Shown in pieces: positions 53,971-63,346 of a DNA stretch of 64,000 nucleotides. Below the pieces are notes generated by a model, which saw only the letters and a program-made list of their open reading frames with translations, was not told the DNA's origin and made no database searches. Position numbers and translations under genes: made by a program. Each line of letters begins with the position of its first letter. The first letter of the stretch is position 1. This DNA comes from Thalassotalea euphylliae (GTDB lineage: Bacteria > Pseudomonadota > Gammaproteobacteria > Enterobacterales > Alteromonadaceae), in contig NZ_QUOT01000002.1 in assembly GCF_003390375.1 (NCBI RefSeq), positions 1-64,000 of the forward strand, in the 5' to 3' direction.

Positions 53971-55275
53971 TTATTTAGCCCAGTAAGCTTGCTCTAGGCT
54001 ATCTTCTCGCTCTGGTAATCCACGAGATAAACGTGGCGAGTGCTGAACAAGTACTTCGTAACTTGCGCGGTTAGCATATTTACTCATTTGCGATAATGAC
54101 GAATATGTTAACGCTGATTGAATATGCTTGCTTGAATTTTCAACATTGCGTTTGTGATAAACATTCGCACTTAGATCATGCAAAATTGCCGCTAAGGCGG
54201 CATCGCCAGCGCCATTGGTATTCTTAATCGAGTCTGGACCACCCATGTAAGGCGCAGTATGCGTGTAAATGCGAATTGGTTGTTCGCAATCGCTTAAGCG
54301 CATTGGTCGAGAATATTCATAGCGATTGAAATCTGGCACATGACCCGGCATTAGCGGGTATTCAGTTTCGCGTTTGAATTTATCATCTACATAGCCTGCC
54401 ATGTATAAACCTTCAGGGCCAGCAGTACAGATAACTAAATCAACCCAATCTAAACAACAATCAGCCGCTTGCAGTGGATCGCTATACCCCGTAATCGCGA
54501 GCGCTTCTTCTTCATTCATGGTAAGCACATTAACGTGCTTTTGCACAAATTCTCGCCAGAATTCTGGCTCTTTCTCGATCAGGTGTTTAGTGCCTAGTGT
54601 TAGTACCACAGGAACATTAGCTGCATTAGCGCACTCTACCGCTTTAATTGCCGCCTCGGTCATTGTATCGCCAGGCTGGGTGCGCATTAAATATGAACTA
54701 ATCACTAAAGCTGATGCATTAGCGATCAACTCTTCATTAATTGATTCTGGACGCAAATGGTTAATTAGACCGGCATTAATACCAAATGTACGCTCGCCTG
54801 AGTCATCAATGAGTGTGAAACAACGACCGATTGGCCCATCAACTGGTTGCAAATGATTCAAATCAACACGAGAAGATGTGTTACTTAAAAAGCGGTAAGC
54901 GTAATCACCTACTTTAATATTGTTTGACATCACGCCCAATAACACAGAGCGATCATCTGCTAGTACAGAGTAATTATGGATAGTGTTGGCAATTGTACCG
55001 CCAGCAAATTCATAATTCACTAAGGCTTCATCTTTTAAGCGATTATATAAGCGCTCGGTTACATCATCAGATATCACTTGTGACATACCGCGCTGCAGAC
55101 CAAATTCATCTAAAAACGCTTGATCTACTTTTGCTTCAATATCGACTAGGGTTTGATCAATACCGACAATGTAATTTCTGACTAATTGCGAGGCACGATT
55201 AACTTGGTTGGTTAATGGGTTTTTATTGTCGACAGGAAAATAATGCTTGTGCTGTCGGCGACCGGGAAACTTCAT
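53971..55275 (-). CDS. gsk: inosine-guanosine kinase
   Basis: Gsk phosphorylates inosine and guanosine in purine salvage. The 434-residue product equals the E. coli length and belongs to the PfkB family. The substrate region EFAGGTIANTIHNYSVL and the catalytic anion hole NTNGAGDAALAA are present. Confidence 0.96.
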   Translation of the reverse strand: MKFPGRRQHKHYFPVDNKNPLTNQVNRASQLVRNYIVGIDQTLVDIEAKVDQAFLDEFGLQRGMSQVISDDVTERLYNRLKDEALVNYEFAGGTIANTIHNYSVLADDRSVLLGVMSNNIKVGDYAYRFLSNTSSRVDLNHLQPVDGPIGRCFTLIDDSGERTFGINAGLINHLRPESINEELIANASALVISSYLMRTQPGDTMTEAAIKAVECANAANVPVVLTLGTKHLIEKEPEFWREFVQKHVNVLTMNEEEALAITGYSDPLQAADCCLDWVDLVICTAGPEGLYMAGYVDDKFKRETEYPLMPGHVPDFNRYEYSRPMRLSDCEQPIRIYTHTAPYMGGPDSIKNTNGAGDAALAAILHDLSANVYHKRNVENSSKHIQSALTYSSLSQMSKYANRASYEVLVQHSPRLSRGLPEREDSLEQAYWAK

Positions 55276-55578
55276 GAAGCGTAAACTAGGTGAATAATCA
55301 GGGGCGCGATTATAACGTAATTGCTTTTCAATTTCCTAGCCATTTCACGGTGATTTACGTGTGCTAATGGCTTTATCGGCATACTTACCTAACGCACCTA
55401 CTCGGCACAAAGCACATAAATGATTATTTTATCGTTATTTTTGTTTGTTATATTCACCTGAGGGAAGTAAACAAGCGCATGAAAAAGAAAAGCACCAGCC
55501 AAATCAATGACAGGTGCTTTATGTGTTTTCAGCGTTTATATGGCGTTATGTAGAATTCATCACTGTGCTGACGACATA
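55276..55578. other. intergenic region upstream of gsk
   Basis: No gene is seen. It should hold the gsk promoter and the terminator of the small exported protein gene at 55482-55520. Confidence 0.45.
55482..55520 (-). terminator. terminator of the small exported protein gene
   Basis: AAAGCACC (55489-55496) pairs with GGTGCTTT (55513-55520) across a 16-base loop. On the minus strand TCTTTTTC follows. Confidence 0.65.
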
Positions 55579-55881
55579 CTAGCGGCGACTTACCAAGATG
55601 ACGTCACTCGCTTTGTCTTCTAGTGACTTTACTTCAATAAGTTGTCGTTTCGGAAAATGTGTGACCGTTGCCAATGCATCACGTTTAGTTTCGAATGTTT
55701 GATTAGCTAGCTGATTAAAAAATTCAGCGTTATCACTGTTTTGAGCAATTGTTGCAGCAACACAAGCTTGGTCTGCTGCTAACGTTTCATTATCAACACA
55801 ATTCCAAATTTTGTCGTTACCAGCAATTGCTGACTGACTCACTGCGACTGTGGCAACTACTGCAAGAATATGTTTGATCAT
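55579..55881 (-). CDS. small exported protein of unknown function
   Basis: A 100-residue product with a clear signal peptide (MIKHILAVVATVAVSQSAIA, cleavage near AIA-G). The mature part has two cysteines (WNCVDN, DQACVA) that could form a disulfide in the periplasm. No family is recognised. Confidence 0.72.
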   Translation of the reverse strand: MIKHILAVVATVAVSQSAIAGNDKIWNCVDNETLAADQACVAATIAQNSDNAEFFNQLANQTFETKRDALATVTHFPKRQLIEVKSLEDKASDVILVSRR

Positions 55882-56167
55882 AATCGACCTCCGTTAACCA
55901 TCTATGGAGTTATATTATCAAACAGACCATAAAACCACCTAGCATATTTTTATGACAACTATATTACAGTGAAAGTTAATTTATTAATTCTTGATGTAAA
56001 TTTTATAAGACCTTGTTTATTAATGCCTTTTAAATCTTTAAATCAAAACACATCGAACTGCCTTGTTAATTTTGAACCTTAGATTTACGCCTAAATTGGC
56101 GAGGTTGATGTTATATTTCGCTAGCCGTGCTAGATCTATACTCATGTTTACTTTCTAAATGTTGATG
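55882..56167. other. AT-rich intergenic DNA
   Basis: No gene, repeat or terminator can be supported in these 286 bases. Confidence 0.4.
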
Positions 56168-57046
56168 TTATTGAGCAACAAGCTTAGTAATCCACCGTTC
56201 AAAGTGTTGCACTTTAGCAAAAGAAAAATGATGACTAGGAGCGACTAAATACAAAGCGTGCTCCGTTTCAAAACGATAATCTAGCAATTCAATTAATGTG
56301 CCATCGGCTAAAAAGTTGCTGACTAAAGCGCGGCTTACAAAAGCCATTCCTTTGCCCGCTAGCGCGTATTGTACTAAAGGCAAGGAATCACTTGTTCGTA
56401 AGCTTATGTTAAGTTGCTCACGGTTTATTTTGCACTTAGCCAAAAACTGTACGATTGCCTTTTGATATTCATCACTGGTGTCTTCTAGCAGTGGAATCGA
56501 TAATAACTGCTCGACCTTTGGTGGTTCCTCACCAATTAGCGTGCTGCTTGCAACAAGCACAATATCATCATCAACGAGCTTTCTACTTTCTAAGCCAACG
56601 TAGTTACCTTTACCTCGCCTGATCGCAATATCTAAATTCTGACTCGCAAGATCATCCAATTTATTATTGGGTGAAAACTGAATATGAATATCCGGGTGAG
56701 CAGCATTAAATTGATCAATATTAGGGATTAAGATAAGCGAAGTCAGTGAATGAAAGGTTGTCAATCTCAGTTCATTTGGGTTGCTCGATTGGCTAAGGCT
56801 TGCAAGGCCCTGCTCGAATTGATTGAACCCCTGCACAATATAAGGAAGTAATAACTCACCTTGCGTGGTTAATACGGTTTTACCTCCGTGGCGATCAAAT
56901 AACTGACAACCAATACTACCCTCCAAAATCCTAATTTGCTGACTTACCGCCGCTTGCGTCACGAATAAAGACTCTGCCGCTGCTTTAAAGCTGCCTTGCT
57001 GTGCAGCCAACATAAAAAAACGAAGTGCCTTAAGCGGAATATGCAT
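56168..57046 (-). CDS. LysR-type transcriptional regulator (GcvA-like)
   Basis: I chose the ATG at 57046 (MHIPLKALRFFML) because AGAGGA lies six bases upstream; the frame is open 22 codons further upstream. The 292-residue product has the LysR helix-turn-helix (AAQQGSFKAAAESLFVTQAA) and a substrate-binding domain. The N-terminus resembles GcvA-type regulators. It is divergent from a small exported protein gene (57391), a plausible target. Confidence 0.87.
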   Translation of the reverse strand: MHIPLKALRFFMLAAQQGSFKAAAESLFVTQAAVSQQIRILEGSIGCQLFDRHGGKTVLTTQGELLLPYIVQGFNQFEQGLASLSQSSNPNELRLTTFHSLTSLILIPNIDQFNAAHPDIHIQFSPNNKLDDLASQNLDIAIRRGKGNYVGLESRKLVDDDIVLVASSTLIGEEPPKVEQLLSIPLLEDTSDEYQKAIVQFLAKCKINREQLNISLRTSDSLPLVQYALAGKGMAFVSRALVSNFLADGTLIELLDYRFETEHALYLVAPSHHFSFAKVQHFERWITKLVAQ

Positions 57047-57390
57047 GCTTATCCTCTTTTGTTTTTTCCTAACCTGCTCGTCATCAAGCTTTTGAGCTAG
57101 CTTTTCATCCAACTTTTAATCTGGCTTTTCAGCCGACTTGTCGTGCGACTATTCGTTCAAAAACTCTTTCTGCCAGTTACAGCACTCAACAGCCAGCACT
57201 TAAGAATTACTTAACTCAAGTTAACTTATTATCGTTTGTTTTACCAGACTCGACAGGCCAAACTTTGACCGTCGCAAATTAGTTAGCGCTAGCATTAAAT
57301 TCACAAAGTTGACGCTTTTCAGTGAATAAAAGAGAGAAGTGCTAACTCACTTAAATTCATTCACATAAGCAACAATATTTGGGGCTAAAT
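57047..57390. other. divergent regulator intergenic region
   Basis: This 344-base stretch contains imperfectly repeated segments based on agcttttcagcc/gacttgtc (57065-57150) close to the LysR start. The rest is AT-rich. No LysR box can be assigned with confidence. Confidence 0.4.
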
Positions 57391-57714
57391 ATGAAATATT
57401 TTACACTACTAATACTGTTATCTATCGCTACTAGCCTTCTAGCTGCAAGTCACAATAGTAAATTGGAGAAGGTTTATAGTCATCAAGGCTACCCCTACAA
57501 ACAACTGATTAATCGTGCCAATAAAGTTAAGCTTAGCTTTACTGAGGCCAAATTAAATAGCACAGTGACTTGTCGCGTGCTGGTTCAGTTGAATAATCAA
57601 TTGTTCGAATCGGCGCAAGTGTCTGTCACTCAGCAAGCCTTTACTGAAAAACCGTTGGCTAGTTGTTTAGATCGTCAGCAAGCGAAAAAGCTCTTGGCTG
57701 CCTCATTTGAGTGA
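57391..57714 (+). CDS. small exported protein of unknown function
   Basis: I chose the ATG at 57391 (MKYFTLLILL); a TTG four codons upstream is less likely. The 107-residue product has a signal peptide (cleavage near LAA-S) and two cysteines (VTCRVL, ASCLDR). No family is recognised. It is divergent from the LysR gene and followed by a terminator. Confidence 0.7.
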   Translation: MKYFTLLILLSIATSLLAASHNSKLEKVYSHQGYPYKQLINRANKVKLSFTEAKLNSTVTCRVLVQLNNQLFESAQVSVTQQAFTEKPLASCLDRQQAKKLLAASFE

Positions 57715-57826
57715 TTGGCTTTTGGTTTGCTTAGTTAGCTTGATTGTTTAGCTGGCTGGCTTGATTAATTAGTTTGGTTGGCTCACTTGATTGCAGTAAC
57801 CGCAGCGTATGAAGAATACTCAGAAT

Positions 57827-57870
57827 AGCTAAGGCGACAACGAGTTTATGTTATCGTCTTAGCTTTTTTT
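57827..57870 (+). terminator. terminator of the small exported protein gene
   Basis: A 15-bp stem with one mismatch and one wobble (AGCTAAGGCGACAAC with GTTATCGTCTTAGCT) is followed by seven T residues. Confidence 0.8.
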
Positions 57871-57939
57871 AGCAGCTAAAGCTGACTGAACTGTCTTGTT
57901 TAGAACTGATAAAAATAGAAAGGATAGTTTTTTATTCGC

Positions 57940-58197
57940 TTATTGACCTTGTTTAAAGGCTTGTTTTGCTTTTTCCATCGCCTCAACATCTAATCCCAAT
58001 TCTTCAACGGCTTCTTTAATTAAGCCAGGATTGGTCATCACTTGCATCATTACTGGTTGTAATTGTTCTTGTGGGATCCCAAGGCCAGCAATAGTATTCA
58101 TCGCCATTAGAGGGTTGGTTGTTAATTCCGCAAAAATTCCTTTGATTTGATCTTCAGCAATGTTATTCGTTTGTAAAACTTGGATAATTGGATTCAT
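57940..58197 (-). CDS. DUF2999-like small protein
   Basis: I chose the ATG at 58197 (MNPIIQVLQTNNI) over a longer frame with an unlikely leader. The 85-residue soluble product is mainly helical, with LTTNPLMAMNTIAGLGIPQE and NPGLIKEAVEELGLD typical of the DUF2999 family of Vibrio and Alteromonadales. The function is unknown. Confidence 0.82.
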   Translation of the reverse strand: MNPIIQVLQTNNIAEDQIKGIFAELTTNPLMAMNTIAGLGIPQEQLQPVMMQVMTNPGLIKEAVEELGLDVEAMEKAKQAFKQGQ

Positions 58198-58421
58198 TAA
58201 TATAGCTCTTTGTATCAGAAAAAACTTAACCATTATAACGGTTGTAATTTTATGATTCGAGCAGCAACTATATGTACTTATTTTAGGTATGAAAAAGCGT
58301 ATTCAAGCCGTCAAAAGTTACACTGTATAGTGAGCGGTAACTAAACCCTTGCAATGCAATATTTGGTGCTATAGTTGAATAAGTCGTTGTGTATTGACCA
58401 AAAATAAAAGGGAATAGAATA

Positions 58422-58817
58422 ATGCGAATATTAGTCGTTGATGATATGGACTCAATGCGTCATGTAATGATTCGTATGCTTAAAAGTATCGGTTATGAAC
58501 AAGTCGAAGAAGCGGTTAACGGCATACAAGCGTTAGATTTACTCAAAGCTCGACAATATGATGTCATCATAACCGATTATCATATGCCCAAATTAGACGG
58601 TTTCGGATTACTTCAGCGTATACGAGGTAACGAGTCGCTAGCGCACATACCTGTACTTTTAGTGACTTGTGAAGATAAGCGCAGTGAGGTTGAGCTATTT
58701 ATTAAAGCTGGTGTTAACGGCGTAATGTTTAAACCTTTCACCGCCAACACGTTAATCAAGCAGCTCAATTGGATCAAAGAGTCGCTGGTGACCAAGCAAA
58801 CGGCGTCTGCTGGCTAA
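58422..58817 (+). CDS. stand-alone CheY-like response regulator
   Basis: A 131-residue single receiver domain with the phosphoacceptor Asp52 (ITDYHMP), acidic residues DD near 7-8, Thr82 and Lys104 (FKPF). No output domain is attached and no kinase is adjacent. It may act on the flagellar motor like CheY or relay phosphate. Its neighbours (DUF2999 and a LysR gene) give no pathway hint. Confidence 0.9.
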   Translation: MRILVVDDMDSMRHVMIRMLKSIGYEQVEEAVNGIQALDLLKARQYDVIITDYHMPKLDGFGLLQRIRGNESLAHIPVLLVTCEDKRSEVELFIKAGVNGVMFKPFTANTLIKQLNWIKESLVTKQTASAG

Positions 58818-58898
58818 ATTTACGCTAATGAAAACCAGTATCGCGCTAAGCGATGCTTGACTGAAGGGCTGAGTCGCTAAACTTAGCATCGGCACTGC

Positions 58899-59759
58899 TT
58901 AGCTGTATTTCTCACGGAAAATATCAATTAGCGCTTTCACTTTTCGTGGCAAGTATGACGAAGAAGGATAAATCAGCGTTAAATGCTGCTCTGGGTAATT
59001 CATCCCTGTTAACACCTCCACCAAAGCGCCCTGCTCTATCGATATTCTAGTATTGACTTTCGGTAAAAATGCTATGCCTGTGCCCGATGTTGCCATGTTC
59101 AAAAGCACATAAAGATCATCGGATTTTAGTGCAATATTAAGATGTGGAGCTAACAAGTCGGCATTGTATCGATTGGTTAAAATTCGATGCTCTTTTAAAT
59201 CAAGCGGTGATGATATTTTGTTGTGGCGAGCCAAATAATCTGGCGATGCAACAAGGTGGCAACGGTATGGCAATATACTGAATTGAACATAACTAGTGTC
59301 AGCCACTTTAACCACACTAGGTAGCACTTGAATATCGAACGACTGGCGCTTTAAATCAACGCCCTCTTGGTAGTTTTCAACTTCAATATTAATGTCTGGA
59401 TACGTTTCAATGTATTCCGTTAATATATTGTTGAATAAGTTAGTACTCATTAGCGCCGAGGGTATCGCAATACGCAATTTCCCTGATAGCTCGTCTAAGT
59501 CTCCTGCCAGCGCATTCACACCTTCGAGTATTTGCTCAAGTGGCTGCTTGGTTAAGGCAAACAACTCCTTACCTTGAGTTGTTAATTCAATGTTACGAGT
59601 TGTACGAATTAGTAACTCAGTACCAAGCGCTTCTTCCAACATTCGCAATCGACGACTAACCTTCGAGCGCTGCAAACCGTTGGCATGTGCCGCCGCGCTT
59701 ATGCCTTCATGCAGAACTGTTTGAGAAAATAAGTAAATATCGTCTAGATTAGCTTTCAT
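58899..59759 (-). CDS. LysR-type transcriptional regulator
   Basis: A 286-residue LysR protein with the winged-helix segment GISAAAHANGLQRSKVSRRL and a ligand-binding domain (VEVLTGMNYPEQHLTLIYPS near the end). It is divergent from the HlyD/DUF2955 efflux pair and so is likely its regulator. Confidence 0.88.
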   Translation of the reverse strand: MKANLDDIYLFSQTVLHEGISAAAHANGLQRSKVSRRLRMLEEALGTELLIRTTRNIELTTQGKELFALTKQPLEQILEGVNALAGDLDELSGKLRIAIPSALMSTNLFNNILTEYIETYPDINIEVENYQEGVDLKRQSFDIQVLPSVVKVADTSYVQFSILPYRCHLVASPDYLARHNKISSPLDLKEHRILTNRYNADLLAPHLNIALKSDDLYVLLNMATSGTGIAFLPKVNTRISIEQGALVEVLTGMNYPEQHLTLIYPSSSYLPRKVKALIDIFREKYS

Positions 59760-59858
59760 TGTCCTATTTTTAGCACTTATGTGTGTTGTCTATCATTCTA
59801 CTGCACAACTGAGAATATATATATAATTCGCGTGATTTTGGTAACTGAGGTAACAGTT

Positions 59859-60923
59859 TTGTCTGCTGAAAAAACGTTTAAGCGCTGGATGGGGTCATTA
59901 ATTGTCCTATTTATTTTACTATTTGCATATATTGTTGTTGCAGATCGCCATGCGCCACTAACAAGTGAAGGTCGTGTACAAAGCTATGTAGTTCAGCTAT
60001 CACCTGAAATCACAGGTAACGTCGTTGACGTGCATGTTCACAACAACCAGCAGGTCAAAAAAGGCGACGTTATTATCTCGATTGATCGCCGTAAGTTTGA
60101 AATTGCGTTGGATAAAGCCAAGCTATCCTTGCAGTCGGCCATTGATCAAGAGAACACCCTTTACTCGCAACGTGAAGCAGCACAAGCGCGAATCGCACGT
60201 GCTAAAGCGACCTACAATAATGCTGAGCTTGAACATACCCGTATTGAAAAACTATTTGGCCAAGCCTTAATTTCAAAAGCGCAACTAGACAACGCGCTTG
60301 CCGCGTTGCAAGTTGCTTCAGCAAACCTAAGAGCTGAGCAAGAGAGCCTCAACGTCGTTGAAAGCCAATTAGGTGAAGCACGCGGTCAAAGTACTCCAGT
60401 TAAAATCGCACGCAATAGCATTGAACAGGCAGAGCTTGACTTGCAGTACACGCAAATTCTTGCGCCAAACGATGGTATCGTCACTAACTTGCAGGTACAA
60501 AAAGGTACTATCGCAAGAGCCAACCAACCAATCTTAACCTTTGTTCCAACTGAAACTATGTGGGTAACGGCAGACTTTCGTGAAAAGTCGTTGGCCAATA
60601 CCACACAGGGCAACGGTGCTTTTGTTACCTTTGACGCTTTTCCGGGCAAAATTTATCGCTTTAGCTTAGCAAGCCGAGATTTTGGTATTTCAGCCGTACA
60701 GCAAGCGCCTGATGGTAAACTAGCAAAAGTTGAAGTGAACAATCGCTGGGTACGAGACGCGCAGCGTATTCGCGTTAACTTTGACAGTGAAGATGAATTA
60801 CCTTCAGGCTTATTCGTGGGCTCACGTGCAACGGTGACCATCTACCCAAGTAATAGCGATTTCTGGTCAATGATGGCAAAAGCACAAATTAAATTAGTGA
60901 GCTGGTATCACTACATTTACTAA
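59859..60923 (+). CDS. HlyD/EmrA-type membrane fusion protein
   Basis: I chose the TTG at 59859 (MSAEKTFKRWMG) because TGAGGT lies upstream; the frame is open to 59781. The about 355-residue product has one N-terminal transmembrane helix, a biotinyl-lipoyl-like half motif (VQSYVVQLSPEITGNVVDVH), a helical hairpin (about 90-190) and a beta-barrel (VTADFREKSL). It is a periplasmic adaptor of a pump. Confidence 0.85.
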   Translation: MSAEKTFKRWMGSLIVLFILLFAYIVVADRHAPLTSEGRVQSYVVQLSPEITGNVVDVHVHNNQQVKKGDVIISIDRRKFEIALDKAKLSLQSAIDQENTLYSQREAAQARIARAKATYNNAELEHTRIEKLFGQALISKAQLDNALAALQVASANLRAEQESLNVVESQLGEARGQSTPVKIARNSIEQAELDLQYTQILAPNDGIVTNLQVQKGTIARANQPILTFVPTETMWVTADFREKSLANTTQGNGAFVTFDAFPGKIYRFSLASRDFGISAVQQAPDGKLAKVEVNNRWVRDAQRIRVNFDSEDELPSGLFVGSRATVTIYPSNSDFWSMMAKAQIKLVSWYHYIY

Positions 60924-60946
60924 GGCGTATTGACGGAGCTATTGGC

Positions 60947-61987
60947 ATGAAAGCAATGCGTATTTGGTTTGTCAGCTCACTTGGGTTGGCACTGAGCATG
61001 ATTTTCGACTGGAACTACGGCTTCTTGGCCGTACTCATTCCAGCCTTCGTGCTTAACTTAGAAAAAGGTTTTGGCCTGCCATTCATTGTCATGCTGGTGT
61101 TTTCCATCATTTTTGGCTCAGCCGAAGCAACCATTATTCTCGAGCTATTCCAAGCGCATCCGTTATTACTCACCGGCGCCGTTGCCATCTTTATGCTGAT
61201 AAAATGCATTGCCATGATGCACCAAATTACTTACTTATTTGGTTTTATGGGGATCTTTATTGGCTCTATGGTGTTTAATTACGCCAGCTATGACTACTTT
61301 GATATTACCGATTTTAATATCAACATGTGGATTATCGCACTCATTAGTGTCCTCAACTATTTACTCGCGCACTGGCTGTTTTCTGATCCCAAGGGCACTG
61401 AACCTGCGCCGGAAGAAGACCCTTTTGCCGCCAAAACGGAAGCGGAAAAAATTGCACAAGTTGCAATGGGCTGGGTTGTTGCCATGAGCTTATTCTTTGT
61501 TTTCCAAACTATGGATCTTATTGATTCACTACCAGTACTTGTATCAGTGGTTATTATGCTGTCACCACTGAGTCTGCAAGGTGGTATTGGCGTTGGTAAA
61601 GTGCGTGTTATTGGCACGGCACTAGGTTGTATTATGGGGCTTGTCCTGCATGTAATGTTAGGCAAATGGATAAATAACCCACTGCTATTCTGGCTTGGTT
61701 TCACTATTTTGATGGGCGTGATTAGCCTGCTATTTAACAAAGGCATGATCCCATCGGCGATAGGCTTTTCGGCGACATCAGCATTTTCAGTTCCGTTGAC
61801 AACCGCATTTATTCCAGGCCAGCAAGATGCCACCTTCTCAATTCTCTATCGCTTTAGCTCTATCTTTGTTGGTGTTGTGGTTTTGGTCATGGTGATGACC
61901 GTTGCCCACCAAAGCATTAACAAGTTTATTATTGGCCCTAAGCAAAAGCGTGCAGCGCGCAAGCTTGGCGATAAAAAGCCAGCTTAG
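60947..61987 (+). CDS. DUF2955 family membrane transporter component
   Basis: A 346-residue multi-pass inner-membrane protein (about nine to eleven helices) resembling DUF2955/FUSC-type proteins that pair with HlyD adaptors. It has a basic C-terminal tail (KQKRAARKLGDKKPA). It lies 23 bases after the adaptor gene, so together they probably form a two-component efflux unit for aromatic acids or similar compounds, by analogy with AaeAB. Confidence 0.82.
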   Translation: MKAMRIWFVSSLGLALSMIFDWNYGFLAVLIPAFVLNLEKGFGLPFIVMLVFSIIFGSAEATIILELFQAHPLLLTGAVAIFMLIKCIAMMHQITYLFGFMGIFIGSMVFNYASYDYFDITDFNINMWIIALISVLNYLLAHWLFSDPKGTEPAPEEDPFAAKTEAEKIAQVAMGWVVAMSLFFVFQTMDLIDSLPVLVSVVIMLSPLSLQGGIGVGKVRVIGTALGCIMGLVLHVMLGKWINNPLLFWLGFTILMGVISLLFNKGMIPSAIGFSATSAFSVPLTTAFIPGQQDATFSILYRFSSIFVGVVVLVMVMTVAHQSINKFIIGPKQKRAARKLGDKKPA

Positions 61988-62040
61988 CCAATGCTCTGAA
62001 AGCTGAGTTGAAAAAAATTTAATATCAAAAACTTAAACGT

Positions 62041-62071
62041 AAAAAGGCGAACTTAATTGTTCGCCTTTTTT
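62041..62071. terminator. bidirectional terminator between the efflux and alkene reductase genes
   Basis: AAAAAGGCGAAC (62041-62052) pairs with GTTCGCCTTTTT (62059-62070) around TTAATT. It lies between converging genes. Confidence 0.9.
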
Positions 62072-62098
62072 GTACTTCTTAAGTTAAAACGGACTAAC

Positions 62099-63262
62099 TT
62101 AAACGGCTTGTGCATCAAGCTCTTTGTTGCTACTCGCATTCTCATTAAAAACAGGGTAATCGGTATAACCGATATCGGTACCACCGTACATCGTTGTTGG
62201 GTCAACAGGGTTTAATGGCCAATTATTGGCGATGCGTGTCGGTAAATCGGGGTTAGCAATAAAACCTCGACCAAAGCCAAAAATATCACCCAGATTTTTC
62301 GCTAACATTTGCTCCGCTCGTTTTGCGGTGTATTTGCCAGCATACATCACCAAGCCATCAAAGTTATCTCGAACACCTTGGTAAAAAGCGTCTGGTAAAC
62401 CTGAAGCCCCATCCCAGTCAGCCTCGGCGAGTGATACATAAGCAATACCAATGCTGTTAACTGTTTTCACCGCTTCGATATAAGTCTGTTGAGGGTCACT
62501 TTCGACTAACCCCAGGTACACCCTATCTTCAGTGGTACTTTCAAACAGTGGCGCAAAGCGAACACCAACTTTGTCTGGCCCCATAACATCAGCAACCGCT
62601 TGGGTGATTTCTTTCAAAAAGCGCAAACGATTCTCCAAACTACCACCGTATTTATCGGTGCGCTGATTGGTATGCTCAGAAATAAATTGGTTGACGATAT
62701 ACCCATTGGCACAATGTAACTCAACACCGTCAAAACCCGCCGCTTTCGCGTTTATCGCTGCTTGTTTGTACAGGCCAACAAGTTCTTCTACTTCGCTGGT
62801 CGATAATGCCCTTGGCTGGCTTGGCTCAGCTAATGCGCCTTGACCTGGGGCAGTTTCAATGAAAACGCTTACTGCATCTGCGCGAATTGCAGACGGTGCG
62901 ACAGGCGCATCACCATTTGGCTGAAGCGATGTATGCGAAACACGGCCAACGTGCCAAAGCTGCGCGAATATTGTACCGCCAGCTTGGTGCACGGCATCTG
63001 TCACTAAGCGCCAGCCAGCAACTTGGGCTTCACTATAAATACCAGGTGTCCAAGCATAGCCTTGACCACGAGGTTCAATCTGAGTTCCTTCGGTAACCAT
63101 AAAGCCGGCGCCAGCACGTTGAGTGTAATATTTCGCCATAAGCTGGTTGGGAATATCACCCGGTTGTGAGCTACGAGAACGGGTTAATGGAGGCAGTACA
63201 ATACGGTTGCGTAATGAGTATGGCCCTAAATTAACAGAGCTAAATAATGAGGAATGCTGCAT
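62099..63262 (-). CDS. nemA: alkene reductase of the old yellow enzyme family (NemA-like)
   Basis: A 387-residue FMN-dependent oxidoreductase that reduces activated C=C bonds or nitro compounds. I chose the ATG at 63262 (MQHSSLFSS) with AGGAAA upstream; a longer frame starts at 63307. Family marks are RNRIVLPPLTRSRS, FAQLWHVGRVSH and VELHCANGYIVNQFISEHTN, with the substrate-binding His/Asn pair. It is divergent from the LysR gene at the right edge. Confidence 0.9.
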   Translation of the reverse strand: MQHSSLFSSVNLGPYSLRNRIVLPPLTRSRSSQPGDIPNQLMAKYYTQRAGAGFMVTEGTQIEPRGQGYAWTPGIYSEAQVAGWRLVTDAVHQAGGTIFAQLWHVGRVSHTSLQPNGDAPVAPSAIRADAVSVFIETAPGQGALAEPSQPRALSTSEVEELVGLYKQAAINAKAAGFDGVELHCANGYIVNQFISEHTNQRTDKYGGSLENRLRFLKEITQAVADVMGPDKVGVRFAPLFESTTEDRVYLGLVESDPQQTYIEAVKTVNSIGIAYVSLAEADWDGASGLPDAFYQGVRDNFDGLVMYAGKYTAKRAEQMLAKNLGDIFGFGRGFIANPDLPTRIANNWPLNPVDPTTMYGGTDIGYTDYPVFNENASSNKELDAQAV

Positions 63263-63346
63263 TTTATTTCCTGTAGCGAATTTTGTATGGAATTTTAGAT
63301 TCGCCAAGATACAATTAAAAACAACTATTAACTGTTAGTGATACAA

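Noticed and set aside
57715..57800. Repetitive ttgattagttagctt-like stretch
   Set aside because: Low-complexity imperfect repetition without a consistent unit; too weak to call a repeat array.
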